From Rhodospirillales bacterium (GTDB taxonomy: Bacteria > Pseudomonadota > Alphaproteobacteria > Rhodospirillales > Defluviicoccaceae), in assembly GCA_016710335.1 (NCBI GenBank), contig JADJXQ010000003.1:368004-432003 (forward strand): a stretch of 64,000 nucleotides of DNA, written 5' to 3'. The position numbers and the translations under genes were made by a program. The first letter of the stretch is position 1, and every line of letters begins with the position of its first letter. The notes under the pieces are model-generated. The model made no database searches. It saw only the letters and a list, made by a program, of their open reading frames with translations, and was not told the origin of the DNA. Below, piece after piece: positions 8,487-16,647 of the stretch.

Positions 8487-10784
8487 ATGCAAATGAATCT
8501 TTCGGCCCTTTGCCGGATCGAACGGTCTTCATCGTTAACTCGATCCGGGAATCGGATTGGGGCGCTGCAAGAGCCATCGAACCGCCCAAACAAGCCCGAT
8601 ACTGGCGAACGCGTTTCCGCCAAGAACCCCGTGGATGCCAAGGCGTCCGTGGCAGTTCGATATCTTCGCTTTGCTGTCTGGGTGGCAATCGCCGCCGCGA
8701 TCGTCGCCGGCCTTTACGCCCGCATCACCGGCGTGTTCGGGGATCGCCCGGTCGCGATCGACGAGTACTATTTCCTCACCAGCGTCCGCAACATCATGGC
8801 TGAGGGCATCCCGGCGTTTCCGAGCGGCGGCTATTATTTTCGTGGACTGCTCGTGCAGTACGCAACGGCTGCCTCGCTCCTGCTATTCGGCGAACAACCC
8901 TTCGCGATGCGGCTGGTGCCGGCGGCGAGCGGTCTTGGTTGTGCCGTCGCCCTTTACTTCTACGCCAGAGGACAGCTTTGCCCCATGCTGGCGGCAAGCG
9001 TTTCCGCCCTCTACATGGTTTCCTCCTGGGCGATCGAGTTCTCTCTGTTCATCCGCATGTACACCGCATTTCAACTGGCGACCTTGCTGTTTCTGTTGGC
9101 CGCAGACCGGGCGTGGTTCGGCAAGTGGTGGCACCTTCGCTACCTTCCGCATGTGCTGGTCGTCATCGCCGCGCTGACGCACGAAGCGGCGGTGCTGCTG
9201 GCGCCTCTGCTTATGACGCCGCTGCTCGTCCTGCGCGATGCCCAGCACTTCCCGAGCCGCAGCCATGCCGTGCATTACGGTTTGGTCAGCCTCGCGGTCC
9301 TTGCCCTGTGCGTCGCCTTGTTTGTGTTCGACTTCCGTGACTTCGGCGTCGCAGACGCCGTTCCCCGCGGCCTCGAATGGACTTCGGCGGCGATGTTCCG
9401 CTTCCCCGAGTTCCCGTTCCTGAGTTTCGGCAGCGACCCTTTCCTCAACACTGCTGTGATGGCGGCGGTTCTGGCGCTGGTCGCCGCTTCCCTCTCCCTC
9501 GTTTGCCTCAAGAACCGTTGGTTTCCGGTGTCGTTCGTCTACGCCGGAGTTCTCGTTGCTGCTGCGGTGTTGCATCAGTTCATCATCGCCGGCGCGTGCG
9601 CGGCGATCCTGCTGCTTCGTTACCGGATCCTGCGGTTACCCCTTCGGGACGGGCCGCCTTTGCGGGCACTGATGCTGGCGATGCTGATCGTCGGCCTGTG
9701 GATCACATACGCCGTGACGACGCGCGAGTGGATCGGCGCCGTCGCGGACGGCGACAACAGCCTGGCTGAAGCGCTGATCCGCACTTTCGCCGGCTGGCCC
9801 GACTTCTATTCGGAACTGGTTAATCCCTGGCGGCGGGATGCACCCGTGCTTGGCCTCATAATCGCCATCGCCTGTGTCATCCAGCTTGTGGGCAAACTGC
9901 ATCAACCGCTGCCGGCACTGGCAAGGAACCCGGTCTGCGTCATCGCCTACACCGCGCTCGTGTATGGGGTTCTGAACGCGCCGTACTCCTCCACGCGCTA
10001 CAGTTTTTTCGTCTATCCGCTCGCGCTGTTCGTCATCGTGCTCTCGGTCGTGGACATCACCCGGTGGGTCACGAAGCGGGGTGCAGGTGCCGCCATCGGC
10101 GCGGAAGGGTCGAGGGACCCGGATGATGCCGTTCAGGTCCGCACGCCGCACCGGCTGCCTCCCGCGCCTGAAGAGCCGCGGACCTCAAGCGTGGATTCGG
10201 GCCACGGCGCGTCGGCCGCGAAAGCTCCGGCGGTTGCCGCCGCCGTCTCTCTCGTCGTGATGGCGTTTTCGTCCGACCTCAGCGTGCGCCACCTCGCCTC
10301 CGTGACAGCCCCCGACGCCGTGTTTCGCACCGGAGCATTCGCGCATCAACAATATCACTGGTACGCGCGGGAAGACATCGCGACGCCGGCGGAGTTTCTG
10401 AATGCCGAGGCCGCGAACGGTTCGGACACGCCGATCGTCGTCGTCGGCCTTCCTCACGCCGCCGCCTACCTGGAAGCGGAGCACGCGCTCTATCTGGATC
10501 GGAAAGATCCCCGGTACCGGCAGCAGGCCCGCGAGAGCGGGCGGCGGCATCTCTGGTCGAACCGGCCGTTGCTCGGCACCTTCGCGGAGTTGCGCAAACA
10601 CGTCGGTGATGCCGACCGTGTGTGGATCATGCGCGCCGCCGCTGGGGAGAAGTGGCCGATAAATCGCACCGGCTTTGCCCTGGAGGATGTTTGGCCGTCC
10701 CGCATCGCCGGGATGCACAGGGCATTCCTCAGCCGCGACTCGCGTATCGAGGTCGTCGCTGTCGAACTGACGCCGGAACGATGA
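8487..10784 (+). CDS. GT-C membrane glycosyltransferase, GT39/ArnT-like
   Basis: A 765-residue polytopic protein with about 11-12 hydrophobic segments. After the first membrane helix (residues ~57-75) the first outside loop carries the acidic pair DE in PVAIDEYYFLTSVRNIM (near 92). In PMT/ArnT-type GT-C enzymes this is where the catalytic/metal-binding Asp-Glu lies. YYFRGLLVQY and TALTHEAAVLLAPL follow as expected. Such enzymes move sugars from polyprenyl-phosphate donors on the periplasmic side of the inner membrane to lipids, proteins or glycans. The C-terminal 200 residues form a soluble periplasmic domain. A GGGG ribosome site precedes the ATG; a GTG at 8631 would remove an unhydrophobic 48-residue N-terminal tail and is an alternative. 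Acceptor unknown; a related gene follows. Confidence 0.72.
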   Translation: MQMNLSALCRIERSSSLTRSGNRIGALQEPSNRPNKPDTGERVSAKNPVDAKASVAVRYLRFAVWVAIAAAIVAGLYARITGVFGDRPVAIDEYYFLTSVRNIMAEGIPAFPSGGYYFRGLLVQYATAASLLLFGEQPFAMRLVPAASGLGCAVALYFYARGQLCPMLAASVSALYMVSSWAIEFSLFIRMYTAFQLATLLFLLAADRAWFGKWWHLRYLPHVLVVIAALTHEAAVLLAPLLMTPLLVLRDAQHFPSRSHAVHYGLVSLAVLALCVALFVFDFRDFGVADAVPRGLEWTSAAMFRFPEFPFLSFGSDPFLNTAVMAAVLALVAASLSLVCLKNRWFPVSFVYAGVLVAAAVLHQFIIAGACAAILLLRYRILRLPLRDGPPLRALMLAMLIVGLWITYAVTTREWIGAVADGDNSLAEALIRTFAGWPDFYSELVNPWRRDAPVLGLIIAIACVIQLVGKLHQPLPALARNPVCVIAYTALVYGVLNAPYSSTRYSFFVYPLALFVIVLSVVDITRWVTKRGAGAAIGAEGSRDPDDAVQVRTPHRLPPAPEEPRTSSVDSGHGASAAKAPAVAAAVSLVVMAFSSDLSVRHLASVTAPDAVFRTGAFAHQQYHWYAREDIATPAEFLNAEAANGSDTPIVVVGLPHAAAYLEAEHALYLDRKDPRYRQQARESGRRHLWSNRPLLGTFAELRKHVGDADRVWIMRAAAGEKWPINRTGFALEDVWPSRIAGMHRAFLSRDSRIEVVAVELTPER

Positions 10785-10983
10785 CGCGCGCCGCGCGAGC
10801 TTCGACGTGCATATCGCCGCGAGCGGAGGCGCGTTTCAGGCGCCGCCAGGTTCCGTCGCGCCCGGCCCGGCCGTGCGCGAAGGTCATCCTGTCCGGATAG
10901 GCTCCCTGCACTTGTATTCCATGCGTGCCGCGATGGATAAGCCTCCCGTCGAGCCACCCCGCACTGCAGCAGAAGGACCTTCC

Positions 10984-12702
10984 ATGACGAGCCTCACTGC
11001 GGGTAGTTCTGTGCCGACATTTCTGAACGATGTCGCGAAATCCCGCCTGTTTTGGCCGCTGGTGCTGCTTGTCTTGGCGGTGTCGGTTCGCATGTCCCCC
11101 CTTTGGCAGGTCGCGAGATTCGACGAATTGTATCATGTACTGGCTGCGGAGGGATGGCTTGCGGAAGGCAGACCAGCGATCGGCACAGGCGAATACTGGC
11201 GCGCCTATTTGTTCACGGTCTTGATCGCGTACTTTTTTGACCTTTTCGGCACGACGATTGAAGTTGCGCGCCTTCCCTCGATCATCGCCGGAAGCCTTCT
11301 CGTAGCTTCAGTCTTTGTCTGGACCCGCGCACGAGCCGGGGTCCTGGCGGCCTGGATCGCCGCTTTGCTGCTTTGCTTTTCACCTCTCGAGATCGCGTAC
11401 TCGCACTTCACGCGTTTCTATGTGCTGCAAGCCCTTTTGTTCTGGCTCGGCTCGACTGCGTTGTTCAAGCTCGTGACCGCACCGGGTACGGACGCTCGAG
11501 AGAGCGAGAATCGTGTGGACGGATCGGCCCGGAGGAGCGCGCCGATCCTGATTACGGCCGCCCTCCTTTGCTTCGGCGTCGCGTTGCACCTTCAAATCAC
11601 GACATTGATCGGTCTCATGGGGCTGGCTGCCTGGCTCGCGTTCGGGGTCCTGTTGCCCCGGTTATCGCGACAGCCGATCTCCGCCCGGCTTCCCTGGATC
11701 GCCGCGTCCGCCGCGCTGGCGGTGGTCGTCGCGATCGTCGCCTTGACGACAGGATTCGCGGCCGATCTCCTTGCGCGATACCGCGTCGCCGAAACCTGGG
11801 CACAGGCCGAGGCCGACAACGTCTGGTACTATGTCCTGTTGTTGCTGAGACATCATCCCATCCTATGGATGTTCACGCCGGCCGCATTGGTCGTCTCATT
11901 CTTGGCGAACAGGAAAACAACCTGGTTATGTGCCTCGGTCTTCGTCATCGGGTTCGTGCTTTTTTCGTTCGGCGGGATGAAAGGATACCGATTCATCTAT
12001 TTCATAATGCCTTTCCTCTTCGTGATCTGGGGCATTGCGCTGCAGGCCGTCGCGGGAAGCATCAAGCGCCATTGCCTCAAGGCCGGGGAGACGGCGACGG
12101 CGCCCTTGTTGGCGCGTCTGCGAATGCCGGCATCCTGCTGCGGTCTCTTCGCCGTTGCGCTGGTCGCCGCCGCCGCCATCGGACCGCCGCTCGCACGCTC
12201 GGCGGCGATCCTGGCCGGGTTGACCGACACTCCGCTCAAGCTTGACGATCGTTGGCCGGAAGTCTCTGAAGCGGTGAAGCCATGGTTGACGGCGGACCGC
12301 GTCGTCGTGTCCGACAGCGAACTTCACGGCCTTTACTATCTCGGCAGACTGGATTTTGCCGTGAGCCGCACCGCGTTGGCAGGCACCTCCGGGAACGGTC
12401 CGTTCAGCTACGACCACCGCACTGGCGTGAGCTTCGCGAACAACGCGGAATCCATGGCCCTGATCATGGACTGCTTCCCCCGAGGGCTCATCGTCCTGAC
12501 CGAAGATTACTGGACGCGCGAGTACAGCGAAAACAGCGCTCTCGCCGGGTTCGTGGCGCAACGCACCACGCCGGTCGCCCTGCCGGAGCGCTTCGCGATG
12601 CGCGCCCTCATCTGGGACGGGCTGCCGCCGGAACGCGCGTCGGCGTGCCAGCCGGTCTACGACGCCCGCATGCCCGTGACCTATGCTCGGGGTTCTCGCT
12701 GA
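10984..12702 (+). CDS. Second GT-C membrane glycosyltransferase, GT39/ArnT-like
   Basis: A 572-residue membrane protein organised like its upstream neighbour. It has an N-terminal helix, then the first-loop motif QVARFDELYHVLAAEGWL with the Asp-Glu pair, about ten more hydrophobic segments, and a soluble C-terminal periplasmic domain (from ~430). I chose ATG 10984 because AGAAGGA sits 6-7 bases before it and it starts just ahead of the first helix. The frame is open back to a GTG at 10807, with another ATG at 10921. The two genes look like diverged paralogues acting in the same lipid-linked glycan pathway. No polyprenyl-phosphate sugar synthase is encoded nearby, so the donor must be made elsewhere. 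Confidence 0.7.
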   Translation: MTSLTAGSSVPTFLNDVAKSRLFWPLVLLVLAVSVRMSPLWQVARFDELYHVLAAEGWLAEGRPAIGTGEYWRAYLFTVLIAYFFDLFGTTIEVARLPSIIAGSLLVASVFVWTRARAGVLAAWIAALLLCFSPLEIAYSHFTRFYVLQALLFWLGSTALFKLVTAPGTDARESENRVDGSARRSAPILITAALLCFGVALHLQITTLIGLMGLAAWLAFGVLLPRLSRQPISARLPWIAASAALAVVVAIVALTTGFAADLLARYRVAETWAQAEADNVWYYVLLLLRHHPILWMFTPAALVVSFLANRKTTWLCASVFVIGFVLFSFGGMKGYRFIYFIMPFLFVIWGIALQAVAGSIKRHCLKAGETATAPLLARLRMPASCCGLFAVALVAAAAIGPPLARSAAILAGLTDTPLKLDDRWPEVSEAVKPWLTADRVVVSDSELHGLYYLGRLDFAVSRTALAGTSGNGPFSYDHRTGVSFANNAESMALIMDCFPRGLIVLTEDYWTREYSENSALAGFVAQRTTPVALPERFAMRALIWDGLPPERASACQPVYDARMPVTYARGSR

Positions 12703-12832
12703 TCGCGTTTGCGCCGCCGCCCAGCCGCATGGGGCTGGGACTAGTGATGGAACGGCCGGCGCCTGCTCTCGCCCCAACTCCGCCGCTCTCGCAATCGTGT
12801 TCGGTTCGAAACCTGTGCCGCGTTCATCCATT

Positions 12833-12860
12833 CGTGAAATTCCAGCGTACGTTCCCATGT
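12833..12860 (+). promoter_or_regulatory. Candidate sigma-32 (heat-shock) promoter of rpoH
   Basis: CGTGAAA (12833-12839) matches the sigma-32 -35 box CTTGAAA at 6 of 7 positions. After a 14-base spacer, CCCATGT (12854-12860) matches the -10 box CCCATAT at 6 of 7. Spacing and composition fit the known class. It lies about 75 bases ahead of the rpoH start, implying that RpoH transcribes its own gene, as described for alphaproteobacteria such as Caulobacter. This is read from the consensus and not tested. Confidence 0.65.
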
Positions 12861-12936
12861 AGGAATAGTTTGCGGCGCACTTTTGAGTCGTTCCAGAACG
12901 ACGGCGCCGGCCCGGATAACGGACGGAGGAACTCGC

Positions 12937-13884
12937 ATGTCGACGACAACGCACGCCGGATCAGCCGGAGGGGATCGCAGCCTCAGCGTCGACCGGGGTC
13001 TGCAACGGTTCATCCGGGAGACGCGAAAGCACGCTTTTCTGGACGCGGCGGAAGAGCAGCGCCTGGCGCGCCTCAGCCGCGAGCAGGGCGACCGCGAGGC
13101 GACCGACATGCTGGTCAACAGCCATATGCGGCTTGTCATCAAGATCGCCATGCAGTACCGGCATTATCCGGCGCCCGTCGAGGACCTGATCTCCGAGGGC
13201 ACGCTCGGCCTCATCCAGGCCGTCGAACGCTTCGACCCGGGCCGCGGCTACCGCCTCTCGACGTACGCCATGTGGTGGATCCGCGCCGCCATAACCGACT
13301 TCGTGATCCGCTCGTGGTCGCTGGTCAAGACCGGCACCACGTCGGAGCAGAAAAAGCTGTTCTTCAAGCTCCGCAAGACCAAGGCGCGGCTGCACGCCTA
13401 CGAGGACGGGGAGCTGCCGGCGCCGGTCATCCGTCAGATCGCCGAAGAGCTCGCAGTTCCCGAGAGCGACGTGGTGATGATGAACAGGCGGCTGGCCGGA
13501 CCGGATGCCACCCTCAACGCGCCGCTCCGCGACGGCAGCGACGGCGAATGGCAGGATTGGCTTCCCGACGAGGGCGACAGCCCCTATGAGCAGTTCGCCG
13601 ACCGTGAGGAGCAAAGCGTCCGCCGCCGCATGATCCGCGACGCGATGGATATCCTGAACGAGCGCGAGCGGGACATCGTCGGCGACCGCCACCTGCGGGA
13701 GGATCCGGTGACTCTCGAGCAGCTTAGCCGTCGGTTCGGAATTTCTCGCGAGCGAGTGCGCCAGATCGAGGTGGAGGCGATCGCCAAGATCAAGCGCTTT
13801 GCGCTACGGCAGCAATACTTGTCCCAGACGCACCGGAGTGGCGCCCGACGTGGAATCGAAGCATCGCCGGCGGTAGCCGCCTAG
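12937..13884 (+). CDS. rpoH: RNA polymerase sigma-32 factor RpoH
   Basis: A 315-residue sigma-70-family protein from the ATG at 12937, preceded by GGACGGAGGA. Region 2 is clear (DLISEGTLGLIQAVERFDPG near 85, then STYAMWWIRAAITDFVIRSW near 110). It is followed by the diagnostic RpoH box QKKLFFKLRKTK (near 143) and region 4 ending in the helix-turn-helix LEQLSRRFGISRERVRQIE (near 270). RpoH directs core polymerase to heat-shock promoters (chaperones, proteases). Its leader carries a sigma-32-like promoter, so positive autoregulation is likely. The frame is open upstream to 12883, but that part has no ribosome site and lies within the leader. Confidence 0.95.
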   Translation: MSTTTHAGSAGGDRSLSVDRGLQRFIRETRKHAFLDAAEEQRLARLSREQGDREATDMLVNSHMRLVIKIAMQYRHYPAPVEDLISEGTLGLIQAVERFDPGRGYRLSTYAMWWIRAAITDFVIRSWSLVKTGTTSEQKKLFFKLRKTKARLHAYEDGELPAPVIRQIAEELAVPESDVVMMNRRLAGPDATLNAPLRDGSDGEWQDWLPDEGDSPYEQFADREEQSVRRRMIRDAMDILNERERDIVGDRHLREDPVTLEQLSRRFGISRERVRQIEVEAIAKIKRFALRQQYLSQTHRSGARRGIEASPAVAA

Positions 13885-13921
13885 TGCGTACTTGCCCGAA
13901 ATCAAGGCGCTATGTGGATGC

Positions 13922-13940
13922 GTGCATGCTTTGAATGCAC
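13922..13940. terminator. Small hairpin between convergent rpoH and DUF1499 gene
   Basis: GTGCAT (13922-13927) and ATGCAC (13935-13940) form a 6-bp stem with a 7-base loop in the 63-base gap between two convergent genes. No T-run follows on either strand, so its role as a bidirectional terminator is only suggested by position. Confidence 0.3.
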
Positions 13941-13947
13941 CGCTGCA

Positions 13948-14484
13948 CTAGAGAGACGGCGGCGCGGTCGGCGCCTGTTCCAGCCGCTCCGCCAGTTCGG
14001 CCAGCCATGACTGGACCCGGCGGCGGTTGACGCCGAAATCGTAGTAGCCTATGGCCGCGCGGCTGTAGACGGCAAGGGTTGCTCGATCATCGCCCACAGG
14101 AACGGCGCGCATGGCGATGCGGTCGACGAAGCCCATCAGCCGCGAGCGTTGCTCCGCATCGATCCTGAGCCCGTCGTCGGACACGGCGACGATGGCCGCG
14201 CGTGGTTGCGCCCGCACCACTGCCGCCCAAGCGTCGGCCAGACGTTGCGCGCTGACCGGAAAGACCGGCGGAGCCTGGTCGGGCGTTCCGGGAACAGGCG
14301 CCAGATCCGGCGGCGCCAGCAGCCAATCCCTGGGATTGCCCGAGCGCTGCAGCGACGCCCAGTCCGTTGCGTTTCCGGTCACGTCGAAGTCGCCCTTTTC
14401 CACCGCGGCATCGGGAGAACTGCACGAGGCTGCCAACAGGAGAGCGACCATCACGAACTTAAGAGGCGGCGCCCGACGAAGCAT
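13948..14484 (-). CDS. DUF1499-domain lipoprotein
   Basis: A 178-residue protein beginning with a lipoprotein signal (MLRRAPPLKFVMVALLLAASC, lipobox LAAS-C at residue 21). The remainder matches the DUF1499 pattern: PPVFPVSAQRLADAWAAVVR, a SDDGLRIDAEQRSRLMGFVDRIAMRAVP segment and the closing SRAAIGYYDFGVNRRRVQSWLAEL. DUF1499 proteins are common in proteobacteria and cyanobacteria but have no established biochemical role. It would be anchored in the periplasm. It is convergent with rpoH and separate from the hemerythrin gene further upstream on the same strand. Confidence 0.75.
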   Translation of the reverse strand: MLRRAPPLKFVMVALLLAASCSSPDAAVEKGDFDVTGNATDWASLQRSGNPRDWLLAPPDLAPVPGTPDQAPPVFPVSAQRLADAWAAVVRAQPRAAIVAVSDDGLRIDAEQRSRLMGFVDRIAMRAVPVGDDRATLAVYSRAAIGYYDFGVNRRRVQSWLAELAERLEQAPTAPPSL

Positions 14485-14571
14485 GGCTGCTTGTCCAGGA
14501 GTTTGCCTCCGAGCGCAACCCTGCCGTTTCGTCGCGGTGCAGATTCTGGGGATCGACGCGGATCTCGGATA

Positions 14572-15225
14572 TTAGCGCATCAGCGCCTTGGCGACGGTCG
14601 CGGCTTCAACAAGAGTCATTGTGCCGAGCGGGTCGGCGATCGCGCGAAGTGCATCGGCCTCGCCGCCGCCGCGGCGCAGCAGCCGCGCGCAGGTGAACAG
14701 CGTGTCGAGGGCGCTTTCCGGCACTTGCATGGAAACGGTGTGCAGGGGGTCGTCGGGGTCGGCCAGCACGCCCTCCAGGCATTCCGGGAGTGGATCGACG
14801 GCCGGCAAGACGGTGGTCGGGCGGGCGCCTCCCGACAGGTAGGAGACGAAGATGGCGTCACTGCGCACGATGTGCTCGTGCAACCACGCGCGAAGGAAGG
14901 CGAGAAAGACGTCGAAATCGATGCTGTCCGCGTCGGCGCTGTAGAGCTTGCGGGCGGCGTAGACGTCGCGGTTGAATTGGCGGTGCTGTTCCTTGTGAGC
15001 TCCCCGGTAGGGGTAATAATGCTCCCTCATGATCGCTTCTTCGTTCTCGAAATGCTCCTGGATGACCTCCTGCATCCGGGCGAGCGACGATCCTAGCGCG
15101 GCGCTGTCGGCGCCTTCACGTCGGTCGCGCTCAAGCGCATTGATGATCTCGATGATGCGCTTGTGTTCATCGTCGATCGTGCCGACCTGCAGCGTGTAGG
15201 CCTCCGACCATGAAATGAAGGTCAT
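14572..15225 (-). CDS. Bacteriohemerythrin
   Basis: A 217-residue protein whose first 135 residues are a hemerythrin domain with the di-iron ligands in order. DDEHKRIIEIINAL is near 18, HFENEEAIMREHYYPY near 57, AHKEQHRQFNRDV near 75 and FLRAWLHEHIVRSDAIFVSYL near 110. Such proteins bind O2 reversibly, acting in oxygen sensing, storage or delivery. The C-terminal ~85 residues form a helical extension that I do not recognise. I take the ATG at 15225; a TTG two codons earlier is possible. It stands alone between a lipoprotein gene and a gene-free stretch. Confidence 0.88.
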   Translation of the reverse strand: MTFISWSEAYTLQVGTIDDEHKRIIEIINALERDRREGADSAALGSSLARMQEVIQEHFENEEAIMREHYYPYRGAHKEQHRQFNRDVYAARKLYSADADSIDFDVFLAFLRAWLHEHIVRSDAIFVSYLSGGARPTTVLPAVDPLPECLEGVLADPDDPLHTVSMQVPESALDTLFTCARLLRRGGGEADALRAIADPLGTMTLVEAATVAKALMR

Positions 15226-15674
15226 CCTCAATCACCCCGGAACATGCTGGTGCTTCAGTGGCTCGTTGACACGGTCGAGCGGGCAATGAAGATCCTACCA
15301 CCGTTCTGTTAACAAATCCAAACCGTCTCATCCATTGGTCGTAATCAGGCAACCTTGCGCGATGCCCGCTGCGCGTCTTCAACGCGAGATGCTGTTCGGC
15401 CCCGAACTTGATTCTCACGATCTTGTGGCTCGTCGCTGCGGCGTGCGGCGATCGAGGTCGCGGCCGGCGGTCGTCGTCCTGTGGACAAGTCTGGGGGCAA
15501 AGCAAGATCGGCCAATCGATCCGCGGTCATGACGCCACTCCCATCGAACTGTCGAAACTCGTCGTCCGCGTGTTGCGCACCGGGGTTCCCAAACCCGGCC
15601 GCACACGGTATTGATGGCGCCGCGGTCGGCTGCGGAGGCTGAATCGCCACCGAGGCGAAGGAGACTGAGCGAGC
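15226..15674. other. Gene-free stretch between hemerythrin and prk genes
   Basis: About 450 bases separate the divergently oriented hemerythrin and phosphoribulokinase genes. I find no protein-like frame. An imperfect stem around 15579-15599 (CCGGGGTT...AACCCGG) is the only structure I noticed. Promoters for both flanking genes should lie here, but I cannot assign boxes. Confidence 0.4.
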
Positions 15675-16613
15675 GTGGGCGGAAAACCCCGGCAACATCC
15701 GGTGATCATCGGTATCGTCGGCGACTCAGCCGCCGGAAAGACCACCATGGCGGCCGGACTGGCGGAAGTGCTTGGCCCCCGGCGCACCCTTAACATCTGC
15801 ATCGACGACTACCACCGCTATGACCGGGCGGAGCGTGCGCGGCGCGGCATCACGCCCCATGATCCCGCCGCCAACTACATGGACGTGCTCGAGCAGCACG
15901 TCTACCTGCTGCGCGAGGGCCAGCCGATCCTGAAGCCGGTCTACAACCATAACGGCGGCGTGCTCGAGGCGCCGGAATACGTGGAGCCGCGCGACTTCAT
16001 CATTCTCGAGGGGCTGCTCGGCTACGCGACGCCGCTGTTGCGGGACGCCTACGACGTCAAGTTCTACCTGGAGCCGGACGAGCAGTTGCGCCACCGCTGG
16101 AAGTTCCAGCGCGACTTGACGCAAGGCGCCTATTCCCGCGAGCAGATCATGGCGGCGCTGCCGATGCTGCAGCGCGACAGCGCCCGGTTTGTCATCCCGC
16201 AGCGCGGCTACGCCGATATGGTGGTGAGCTTTTATCCGCCCCAGGACCGACCGGAGGAGACCGGTGCGCACCTCAGTGTTGCCCACATCCTGCGCCCGAC
16301 CCTGCCGCACCTGGATCTGGCGCCGGTGCTGGAACAAGGCGCCGACAAGGGCTTCATGCTGGAACTGACCCGGGACGTGGACGGCCGCCCGGTGGACGCC
16401 TTGCATGTCTCGGGCGCTATCGATGCCGCAGCAGCCGAGGCGATGGAAGAGGTATTGTGGGGTCTTCTTCCTGACCGCACGCAAGAGCGAGGTCGTCCCG
16501 GCGCGTTTTTCGATGGGCGTGAGCAGTCGCGCTTCAGTCGGCCGCTGGCCCTGTCGCAACTGCTCATTGGGCACTATCTGTTGAATGCAGCCATCGCGCA
16601 CCATGACACGTGA
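15675..16613 (+). CDS. prk: Phosphoribulokinase
   Basis: A 312-residue P-loop kinase of the PRK/uridine kinase superfamily. The Walker A loop GIVGDSAAGKTTMA is at residues 13-26. The substrate region NICIDDYHRYDRAERARRG follows near 40, then ILKPVYNHNGGVLEAPEYVE near 90 and the Walker B-like FIILEGLLGYATPLL near 112. It phosphorylates ribulose-5-phosphate to ribulose-1,5-bisphosphate. It starts with GTG. Directly downstream are transketolase and ribulose-phosphate epimerase, both pentose-phosphate/Calvin enzymes, which supports the assignment. No RuBisCO is encoded in this window. Confidence 0.85.
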   Translation: MGGKPRQHPVIIGIVGDSAAGKTTMAAGLAEVLGPRRTLNICIDDYHRYDRAERARRGITPHDPAANYMDVLEQHVYLLREGQPILKPVYNHNGGVLEAPEYVEPRDFIILEGLLGYATPLLRDAYDVKFYLEPDEQLRHRWKFQRDLTQGAYSREQIMAALPMLQRDSARFVIPQRGYADMVVSFYPPQDRPEETGAHLSVAHILRPTLPHLDLAPVLEQGADKGFMLELTRDVDGRPVDALHVSGAIDAAAAEAMEEVLWGLLPDRTQERGRPGAFFDGREQSRFSRPLALSQLLIGHYLLNAAIAHHDT

Positions 16614-16630
16614 CTCGCGCACCATGACAC
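16594..16630 (+). repeat. 16-bp direct repeat, period 21, at the prk-tkt junction
   Basis: The string TCGCGCACCATGACAC occurs at 16594-16609 and again at 16615-16630, a period of 21 bases (seven codons). The first copy contains the end of prk; the second contains an ATG (16624) that could serve as an alternative transketolase start. It looks like a small tandem duplication at the gene junction. Confidence 0.8.
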
Positions 16631-16647
16631 TTGAGGAGACACACCCC

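Noticed and set aside
8273..8641. Reverse frame over the gap before the first glycosyltransferase
   Set aside because: No ribosome site or protein similarity; it overlaps the start of the real gene.
15345..15698. Reverse 117-residue frame between hemerythrin and prk
   Set aside because: Low-complexity, Ala/Arg-rich composition, overlaps the prk start and has no recognisable motif.
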